The notes under the pieces: generated by a model
What the model saw: only the letters and a program-made list of their open reading frames with translations
What the model was told of the DNA's origin: nothing
The model's database searches: none
NCBI GenBank assembly: GCA_036260395.1
Contig: DASZZY010000007.1
Location: 1 to 20,162 of the forward strand
Reading direction: 5' to 3'
From: DASZZY01 sp036260395
Lineage (GTDB): Bacteria > Actinomycetota > UBA4738 > CALAEC01
Length of the DNA stretch: 20,162 nt
Translations under genes and position numbers: made by a program
Shown here: one piece after another, positions 14,608 through 20,162 of the stretch
How the letters are laid out: each line of letters starts with the position of its first letter
Numbering within the stretch: position 1 is the stretch's first letter

Positions 14608-15161
14608 CCGCACGGCCGGCGGCGCCCGAGCTCACCGACGGCCACATCCGCCTCCGGGGGCCGCGGGAGGACGACATCCCGGCCATCACGGCCGCATCTC
14701 AGGACCCCGACATCGCCCGGTGGACCATGGTCCCGTCCGGGTACACGGAGGACGACGCGCTCGCGTTCGTCCGGGGGACGCACCGGCCGGGCGGGGACGA
14801 GATCTCGCTCGTGATCCTCGACGCCGCCACCGAGGAGCTCCTGGGGACCATCGGGTTGCGGATCGACGGCCCGGCCGGCGTCGGCGACATCGGCTACTGG
14901 GTGAAGCGGGAGGCCCGGGGCCGCGGGGTCGCCACCCGCGCGGTGCGCCTCGTGGCCACCTGGGCGTTCGCCGCCCGGGGGCTGGGCCGCATCGAGCTGA
15001 TGGCCGCCACTGAGAACGCGGCCTCCCGGCGCGTCGCCGAGCGGGCCGGGTTCACGCTGGAGGGGATCCTGCGCGCCCGGCTGCCGGGCCCCGACGGCCG
15101 GCTCGACGCCGCCCTGTACTCGCTGCTCCCCTCCGATCTCGGCGGCGGCGCGCAGGGCTAG
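14604..15161 (+). CDS. GNAT-family N-acetyltransferase (RimJ/RimL-like)
   Basis: This 185-residue protein has the single-domain GNAT fold of the RimJ/RimL type (Acetyltransf_3-like). It opens with LTDGHIRLRGPREDDIPAI. The acetyl-CoA pyrophosphate loop is REARGRGVATRAVRL (102-115). The later block ATENAASRRVAERAGFTLEG, with its ENxxSxRVxExxGF pattern, is diagnostic. The acceptor, whether a protein N-terminus, antibiotic or small amine, cannot be read from sequence. GTG 14604 overlaps the hutI TGA (GTGA), so the two genes are translationally coupled. A link to histidine breakdown is not otherwise supported. Confidence 0.9.
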   Translation: MTARPAAPELTDGHIRLRGPREDDIPAITAASQDPDIARWTMVPSGYTEDDALAFVRGTHRPGGDEISLVILDAATEELLGTIGLRIDGPAGVGDIGYWVKREARGRGVATRAVRLVATWAFAARGLGRIELMAATENAASRRVAERAGFTLEGILRARLPGPDGRLDAALYSLLPSDLGGGAQG

Positions 15162-15213
15162 CCAGCCCCCTCCGCCGCGGCGAGAATACGGTCGACGACG
15201 GAAGGGGGCCGGG

Positions 15214-16596
15214 ATGGAGGTGCTCGACAGCTTCCTCGACGCCGTGGGCGGCACGCCGCTGGTGCGGCTCCGCCGCGTGGCGGAGGGCGTGCGCCCCGCG
15301 CTCCTGGCCAAGCTCGAGATGCTCAACCCCGGCGGGAGCGTCAAGGACCGGATCGGGCTCCGGATGATCGACGACGCCGAGCGCCGGGGCCTGCTCCGGC
15401 CGGGAGGGACGATCGTGGAGCCGACGTCGGGGAACACCGGGCACGGCCTGGCCATCGCCGCGGCCATCAAGGGCTACCGGTGCATCTTCGTGATGCCCGA
15501 CAAGATGAGCCAGGAGAAGGTCGCGCTGCTCCGGGCCTACGGCGCCGAGGTGGTCATCACCCCGACGGCCGTGGCGCCCGAGTCGCCGGAGTCCTACTAC
15601 CGGGTGGCCGACCGCCTCACCGAGGAGATCCCGGGCGCGTTCCAGCCCAACCAGTACTTGAACCCCGTCAACCCCCAGGTCCACTACGAGACGACGGGCC
15701 CCGAGATCTGGGAGCAGACCGAGGGCCGCGTCGACGTGCTGGTGGCCGGCGTCGGGACCGGAGGGACGATCAGCGGCTGTGGCCGCTACCTGAAGGAGCG
15801 CAAGCCCGGCGTCGTGGTGGTCGGCGCCGACCCTGAGGGCTCGGTGTTCTCGGCCCCGGACGAGCCGGCGCGCCCCTACCTCGTGGAGGGCATCGGAGAG
15901 GACTTCTGGCCCCGGACCTTCGACCCCTCGGTAGTGGACCGCTACGTGCGCGTCTCGGACCGGGACTCGTTCCTGGCGGCTCGGGCCATCACGGAGAAGG
16001 AGGGCATCCTGGTCGGCGGGTCCGCCGGCACCGCCCTCCACGCGGCGCTCGAGGTTGCCCGGGAGCTCGACGAGGGCGCGACGGTCGTGGTCATCTTCCC
16101 GGACACCGGCCGCAACTACCTGTCGAAGCTGTACTCCGACACGTGGATGCTCCAGTACGGCTTCATCGAGCGGCCGGAGGTGATCCGCGTCGGTGAGGTC
16201 CTCCGGGCCAAGGCCGGCGAGCTGCCGCCGGTCGTGGGGATCGGCGCGCACGAGAAGGTCCGGCACGCCGTCGACACGCTCCAGCAGTACGGGATCTCGC
16301 AGGCCCCCGTCGTGCGCGACGACTCCGGCGAGGTGACCGCCCTCGTCGGCAGCATCCGGGAGCGGACGCTGCTCGACCGCCTGTTCCGCGATCCCGACGC
16401 GCTCCAGGCCGACGTGGCCGAGGTCATGGGCCCGCCCCTGCCGCTGGTCGAATCCGGGGACGCCGTGGAGGCCGCGTTCGAGCGACTCCAGAGCGCGCCC
16501 GCCGTGGTGGTCAGCGAGGGAGGCCGGGCGCTCGGGGTCCTCACGCGATCCGACCTGCTGGAGTTCCTGGCCCATCGGCAGCGCGCCGAGCGATAG
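15214..16596 (+). CDS. cbs: Cystathionine beta-synthase with C-terminal CBS-domain pair
   Basis: The 460-residue PLP enzyme of fold type II condenses serine (or an activated serine) with homocysteine to cystathionine. Schiff-base lysine K44 lies in LNPGGSVKDRIG, the substrate loop is PTSGNTGHG, the phosphate-binding loop is GVGTGGTISG, and GGSAGTAL binds the PLP ring nitrogen. From about residue 335 there are two CBS motifs, a regulatory module that may bind adenosyl compounds. The presence of this module, plus the downstream gamma-lyase, favours cystathionine beta-synthase over O-acetylserine sulfhydrylase. ATG 15214 is preceded by GGAAGGGGG. There is a 52-bp gap from the GNAT gene, with a TACGGT -10-like sequence near 15187, so a new transcription unit may start here. 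Confidence 0.92.
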   Translation: MEVLDSFLDAVGGTPLVRLRRVAEGVRPALLAKLEMLNPGGSVKDRIGLRMIDDAERRGLLRPGGTIVEPTSGNTGHGLAIAAAIKGYRCIFVMPDKMSQEKVALLRAYGAEVVITPTAVAPESPESYYRVADRLTEEIPGAFQPNQYLNPVNPQVHYETTGPEIWEQTEGRVDVLVAGVGTGGTISGCGRYLKERKPGVVVVGADPEGSVFSAPDEPARPYLVEGIGEDFWPRTFDPSVVDRYVRVSDRDSFLAARAITEKEGILVGGSAGTALHAALEVARELDEGATVVVIFPDTGRNYLSKLYSDTWMLQYGFIERPEVIRVGEVLRAKAGELPPVVGIGAHEKVRHAVDTLQQYGISQAPVVRDDSGEVTALVGSIRERTLLDRLFRDPDALQADVAEVMGPPLPLVESGDAVEAAFERLQSAPAVVVSEGGRALGVLTRSDLLEFLAHRQRAER

Positions 16597-17445
16597 GTGC
16601 GGGCCCTGGGGATCGACGTCGGGGTCACCAAGGGCCTCGACGCCGTCCTCCTGGGAGACGACCGATCGCCGGTGGCGGTCCACCGGCGCGTCCCGCTCCA
16701 CGCCGTGGAGGAGGTCATCGCCGCCTCGGACGCCGACATCGTGGCCATCGACTCCCCGCCCGGATGGGCCAGCCGCGGCGCGTCACGCCAGACCGAGCGA
16801 GAGCTGCGCCTGTTCGGCATCCAGTCGTACGGGACGCCGACGCGCGACCGGGGCATCGCCCATCCGTTCTACGCCTGGATGCGGGTGGGCTTCGAGGTGT
16901 TCCACGCGGCCGAGCGGTGCGGTTACCCGCGGTTCGGCCGGGGCAAGGCCCGGGGCACGGCCATCGAGGTCTTCCCGCACGCCAGCGCCGTCGTGCTGGC
17001 GCGTTGCCTCCCTCCGGCGGGCGTCCACAAGGGACGGTGGCGGGCGGGCGTGCTGGCGGGGCAAGGAGTGGCCGTGTCCGCGCTCCGGTCGACCGACCAG
17101 ATCGACGCCGCGCTCGCCGCGCTGACCGGGCTCATGGCGCTGGCCGGGCGGTCGTCGGCACTCGGCGACCCGACCGAGGGCGTCATCGTCCTCCCGGTCC
17201 GGACGCTCCCGGCCGGCCCCTTCCGCCGCTGCCGGGCCGCGGAGGAGGATGGCCAGCCGCGCCTCCCCGGCCTGTCGCCGTGCCGGTGCGGCGACCCGGC
17301 ATGCGACCGGCTGACGGCTCGGGAGTTCGCGCCTGGCCACGACGCGAAGCGGAAGGCGGCACTATGGAGGGCGGCCCGGGCGGGCCAGGAGGCGGCCGAC
17401 GAGCTGAGGAGACGCGGATGGGAGCTTCCCCCGGAGATGCGATGA
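16597..17445 (+). CDS. DUF429-family protein with C-terminal CxC-PGHD module
   Basis: The 282-residue protein has an N-terminal DUF429 domain with the family's opening GIDVG strand, AIDSPPGWA (50-58) and a TERELRLFGI-x-SYGTP block. Acidic residues D7, D52, E124 and D167/D170 are compatible with an RNase H-like fold, but the activity is unknown. The C-terminal 60 residues are distinct: CRCGDPAC (C229, C231, C236) followed by EFAPGHDAKRKAALW, a short possibly metal-binding module I recall from unrelated actinobacterial proteins. GTG 16597 directly follows the cbs stop codon without a Shine-Dalgarno sequence, implying coupling. The end overlaps the next gene as ATGA. Its place between two transsulfuration genes suggests co-expression; a sulfur role would be speculation. 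Confidence 0.8.
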   Translation: MRALGIDVGVTKGLDAVLLGDDRSPVAVHRRVPLHAVEEVIAASDADIVAIDSPPGWASRGASRQTERELRLFGIQSYGTPTRDRGIAHPFYAWMRVGFEVFHAAERCGYPRFGRGKARGTAIEVFPHASAVVLARCLPPAGVHKGRWRAGVLAGQGVAVSALRSTDQIDAALAALTGLMALAGRSSALGDPTEGVIVLPVRTLPAGPFRRCRAAEEDGQPRLPGLSPCRCGDPACDRLTAREFAPGHDAKRKAALWRAARAGQEAADELRRRGWELPPEMR

Positions 17446-18572
17446 GGTTCGAGACCAGGGCCATCCACGCCGGGCAGGAGCCCGAGCCGGCGTACGGGTC
17501 GGTGAACGTGCCGATCTTCCAGACCTCGACGTACGCCCAGGACGCGGTCGGCAAGCCGAAGCGGTGGGACTACGCCCGCGGCGGGAACCCCACGCGGGAG
17601 GCCCTCCAGACGGCCTTGGCCTCGCTGGAGGGCGGGGCGCGGGGACTGTGCTTCGCCTCGGGGCTCGCCGCGGAGGCCACGCTGCTGCTCGACCTGCTTC
17701 GGCCCGGCGACCACGTCGTGATGGGCGACGACGTCTACGGCGGGACGTACCGCCTGCTGGCCCGCGTGCTGGGCGAGTGGGGCGTGGCCTTCGACACGGT
17801 GGACCTCACGGATCTCGAGGTCACCCAGAAAGCGATCCGGGACGAGAGCCGCGTGGTGTGGGTCGAGACGCCGACGAACCCCCTCCTCAAGGTGGTCGAC
17901 GTCGCGGCCGTGGCGGAGATCGCCCGTGGGGCCGGCGCCCGCTGCGTCGTGGACAACACGTTCGCCACCCCGTACCTCCAGCGGCCGCTCGAGCTCGGCG
18001 CCGACGTCGTCGTCCACTCGGTGACGAAGTACCTGGGCGGGCACTCCGACCTGGTCGGCGGGGCCATCGTCCTCAACGACGAGGAGGTCGCGGACCGGCT
18101 GGCGTTCCTCCAGAACGCCGTGGGGGCCATCCCCGGGCCGATGGATTGTTACCTGGCGCTGCGGGGGATCAAGACGCTGGCCGCGCGGATGGACGCCCAC
18201 TGCCGCGGCGCCGGGATGGTGGCGAACTTCCTGGCCTCCCATCCGAAGGTCCGGCGGGTGCACTACCCCGGATTGGCGGACGACCCGGGCCACGAGGTGG
18301 CCGAGCGCCAGATGGACGGCTTCGGAGGGATGGTGTCGTTCGAGATGGGAAGCGCCGAGGAGGCCGTCGCCGTGGCCGAGGGGACGGAGCTGTTCTTCCT
18401 CGGCGAGTCGCTCGGCGGGGTGGAGTCGCTGATCGAGGTCCCCGGGCCGATGACCCACGCCAGCGTGGCGGGCTCCCCGCTGGAGGTCCCCGACGCGCTG
18501 GTTCGCCTGTCGGTGGGGATCGAGCACCCCGACGACCTGGTGGCGGACCTGGATCAGGCCCTGCGAGCTTAG
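17442..18572 (+). CDS. Cystathionine gamma-lyase / gamma-synthase family PLP enzyme
   Basis: The 376-residue Cys/Met-metabolism enzyme is of PLP fold type I. The opening RFETRAIHAGQ, PIFQTSTYAQ, WDYARGGNPTREALQ, VYGGTYRL (Y99), VETPTNPLLK, VVDNTFATPYLQ (D171) and VHSVTKYLGGHSD with Schiff-base lysine K196 are all family blocks. Gamma-lyase and gamma-synthase cannot be separated by eye. Being in an operon with cystathionine beta-synthase favours the lyase: cystathionine to cysteine, 2-oxobutyrate and ammonia (reverse transsulfuration). ATG 17442 overlaps the upstream stop as ATGA. ATG 17418, in the same frame with GAGGAG upstream, is a credible longer start adding 8 residues. The stop overlaps the convergent cyclase stop by three bases. 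Confidence 0.92.
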   Translation: MRFETRAIHAGQEPEPAYGSVNVPIFQTSTYAQDAVGKPKRWDYARGGNPTREALQTALASLEGGARGLCFASGLAAEATLLLDLLRPGDHVVMGDDVYGGTYRLLARVLGEWGVAFDTVDLTDLEVTQKAIRDESRVVWVETPTNPLLKVVDVAAVAEIARGAGARCVVDNTFATPYLQRPLELGADVVVHSVTKYLGGHSDLVGGAIVLNDEEVADRLAFLQNAVGAIPGPMDCYLALRGIKTLAARMDAHCRGAGMVANFLASHPKVRRVHYPGLADDPGHEVAERQMDGFGGMVSFEMGSAEEAVAVAEGTELFFLGESLGGVESLIEVPGPMTHASVAGSPLEVPDALVRLSVGIEHPDDLVADLDQALRA

Positions 18573-20162
18573 CCCGCGCCCGGCCGCTCGCGGCGGGGCT
18601 CGATGGGGGCGTACCCCGCGGCCTTGCCAGGAGCCTCCACGACGGCGGGCTCCTTGGCCCCGTCGCCGCTCGGGACGGGCTCCTCCCCGCCTTCGAAGTG
18701 GGCCTTCTCGTCGTGCGCCTCGGTCGTGGCGCCCTCCTCGAAGACCTTGGCCTCCTGCCCGGGACGGAGGACCTCGAAGATCTTCAGCAGCTCGCGCTTG
18801 CCCTTCACCTTGAGCGGGGGCAGCGGCGCCAGGCGGAACACGTCTCCCAGGCCAGCGGCGCACTCCTCGGTGACCACGATCTGGCCGGCCTCCGCCACGC
18901 CGCAGATCCGGCTGGCGGTGTTCACCGTGTCGCCGATCACGGTGTAGTCCAGGCGCTCCTGCGAGCCGATGTTGCCGACGACGGCGGCGCCGGTCGACAC
19001 CCCGACCCCCACACCGGGCACCCGGAGCCCCATGTCGTCGGCCTTCTCCTTGGCCAGCTCCATGTAGTCCTGCATCCGCAGGGCGGCCTTGAGGGCGCGC
19101 TCGGCGTGGTTCGGCACGTACCGGGGGGCTCCCCAGAACGCCATCACGCAGTCGCCCATGAACTTGTCGATCGTGCCGTGCTCCTCATTCACCGCGCGGA
19201 CCATGGCGTCGAGGTAGATGTTCAGGCCGGCCACGACGTCCTTCGGGGCGGCGCCGTCGGAGGCGGCCGTGAACCCGCGGAGGTCGGCGAAGAGCACCGA
19301 GATCGGGCGCTCGGCGCCCTCGAGCGTGGCGAGGGCCCGCTCGGGCGCCGCCAGGACCTCTTCCACGACGTCCTCGGCCACGTACCGACCGAATACCTGC
19401 GTCACGCGGCGCCGCTCGCGGAACTCGGTGAAGTAGCGGAAGCCCAGCGCGGCGATGTACGCGACGAGGATGGCCAGCGCCGGGTAGACGAGGTTCATGA
19501 CCGTCCCGCGGTCGAAGCGGTAGAAGGCCACCAGGTAGTAGGCCGCCCCGGCGCCCAGGGACACCAATGGCGCCAGCCACACCCGGAGGAACGCCACCGA
19601 GAGGGCCACCAGCAGCGCGAGGGCGAAGACCCACGCCACGGTGATGCCGGTGCCCTCCGGGAACAGGAACGCGCGCTGGAGCATCGTGTTCAGCGAGTTG
19701 GCGTGCACGAGCACCCCGGCCTCGCCGCTCTGCTTGTCGAGCGGCGTCAGCCGCGTGTCGCCGAGGCCGAGCGCCGTGGCTCCGACCAGCACGATCTTGT
19801 CGCGGAGCTGCTCGGCCCCCACCCGGCCATCGATCACATCGGTCATCGAGTACGTCTCGAAGCCCTCCGCGAAGTTGACGTCCATCAGATGGGCGGCCCC
19901 CGTGGGGATCAGGCGGTCCCCGATCTGGATGCCGTCGGGGCGGAGGGTCACCGGGCCGGTCAGGCCCTGGTCGAGCATGTAGAGCTGGAGGGCCAGGGAG
20001 GGGACGAGCGTGCCGTCGGGTAGCTCGACGAGCGGTCCGCCCGTGCGAACGACCCCGTCGGTGTCCGGGAACACGTTGACGTGCCCGAACGCCGCGGCGG
20101 CCTCGGCGAGCTCGGGGAACGGGCCGGACAGGTCCGTGGCCTGCGGGAGGTCGACGTCCCTC
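18569..20162 (-). CDS. CHASE2-domain membrane adenylate cyclase (N-terminus beyond right edge)
   Basis: The frame is open to the right edge (about 530 codons visible), so the true start is outside; GTG 20074 is internal. The visible part begins in a CHASE2 extracellular sensor (FGHVNVFPDTDGVVR), which ends with DKIVLVGATALGLGD and HANSLNTMLQ. Three hydrophobic segments follow (about 19645-19440), then a class III cyclase domain. The active site looks intact: LFADLRGF and KFMGDCVMAFWG supply the metal aspartates and the adenine-specifying lysine, and LDYTVIGDTVNTASR supplies the second base-specifying aspartate, the asparagine and the arginine. It should make cAMP in response to an external cue. 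An acidic, Pro/Ala-rich tail of about 70 residues follows the cyclase. Confidence 0.92.
   Translation of the reverse strand, partial: RDVDLPQATDLSGPFPELAEAAAAFGHVNVFPDTDGVVRTGGPLVELPDGTLVPSLALQLYMLDQGLTGPVTLRPDGIQIGDRLIPTGAAHLMDVNFAEGFETYSMTDVIDGRVGAEQLRDKIVLVGATALGLGDTRLTPLDKQSGEAGVLVHANSLNTMLQRAFLFPEGTGITVAWVFALALLVALSVAFLRVWLAPLVSLGAGAAYYLVAFYRFDRGTVMNLVYPALAILVAYIAALGFRYFTEFRERRRVTQVFGRYVAEDVVEEVLAAPERALATLEGAERPISVLFADLRGFTAASDGAAPKDVVAGLNIYLDAMVRAVNEEHGTIDKFMGDCVMAFWGAPRYVPNHAERALKAALRMQDYMELAKEKADDMGLRVPGVGVGVSTGAAVVGNIGSQERLDYTVIGDTVNTASRICGVAEAGQIVVTEECAAGLGDVFRLAPLPPLKVKGKRELLKIFEVLRPGQEAKVFEEGATTEAHDEKAHFEGGEEPVPSGDGAKEPAVVEAPGKAAGYAPIEPRRERPGAG

Noticed and set aside
11857..14613. 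One 918-codon minus-strand frame spanning the MFS and hutI regions
   Set aside because: Only the part from GTG 13104 onward looks like a transporter. The upstream part is antisense to hutI and low in complexity.

Overview
This is a high-GC window (I estimate about 70% G+C) of an actinobacterium-like chromosome. That reading rests on codon use strongly biased to G/C third positions, frequent GTG starts, several apparently leaderless genes, overlapping stop/start junctions (GTGA, ATGA), and gene families typical of Actinomycetota: CHRD and prealbumin/SpaA-like secreted proteins, AAA-TPR-cyclases and TetR-controlled paa genes. I cannot assign a genus. I see no tRNA, rRNA, CRISPR array, insertion sequence or phage gene.

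Layout, left to right. (1) 1-2177, minus strand: two secreted proteins, a multi-domain prealbumin/SpaA-repeat surface protein cut by the left edge, and a small CHRD-domain protein. (2) 2260-5588, minus: a compact phenylacetyl-CoA epoxidase operon, tetR-paaA-paaB-paaC-paaD. Its promoter carries a perfect 20-bp palindrome filling the space between the -35 and -10 boxes. The reductase gene paaE is not in the window. (3) 5634-8888, minus: a 1084-residue AAA ATPase / TPR / class III cyclase protein, divergent from (4) an aldehyde dehydrogenase at 8974-10515. (5) 10516-11860: a MerR-type regulator divergent from a CcdA-like membrane thiol-disulfide protein. The CcdA-like frame is interrupted by one in-frame TGA exactly where the family has its second redox cysteine, and is followed at the correct distance by a SECIS-like hairpin. 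I read it as one selenoprotein gene. (6) 11857-13104, minus: an MFS transporter behind a structured leader with an intrinsic-terminator-like hairpin. (7) 13390-15161, plus: hutI (imidazolonepropionase) and a GNAT acetyltransferase. (8) 15214-18572, plus: cystathionine beta-synthase, a DUF429 protein with a cysteine/PGHD tail, and a cystathionine gamma-lyase/synthase, which together look like a reverse transsulfuration (homocysteine to cysteine) operon. (9) 18569 to the right edge, minus: a CHASE2-transmembrane-adenylate cyclase receptor whose N-terminus lies outside the window.

How the parts work together. The paa operon should oxidise phenylacetyl-CoA to the ring epoxide under its own TetR repressor. 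The MerR/CcdA pair looks like a metal- or thiol-stress-induced module that moves reducing power across the membrane. CBS and the gamma-lyase supply cysteine. The two cyclase proteins contrast: the CHASE2 enzyme keeps a canonical adenylate cyclase active site, whereas the AAA-TPR one has changed residues at the base-specifying and transition-state positions.

The most interesting item is the candidate selenocysteine CcdA-like protein (Sec198) at 10988-11860, which ordinary gene calling would split at the TGA.
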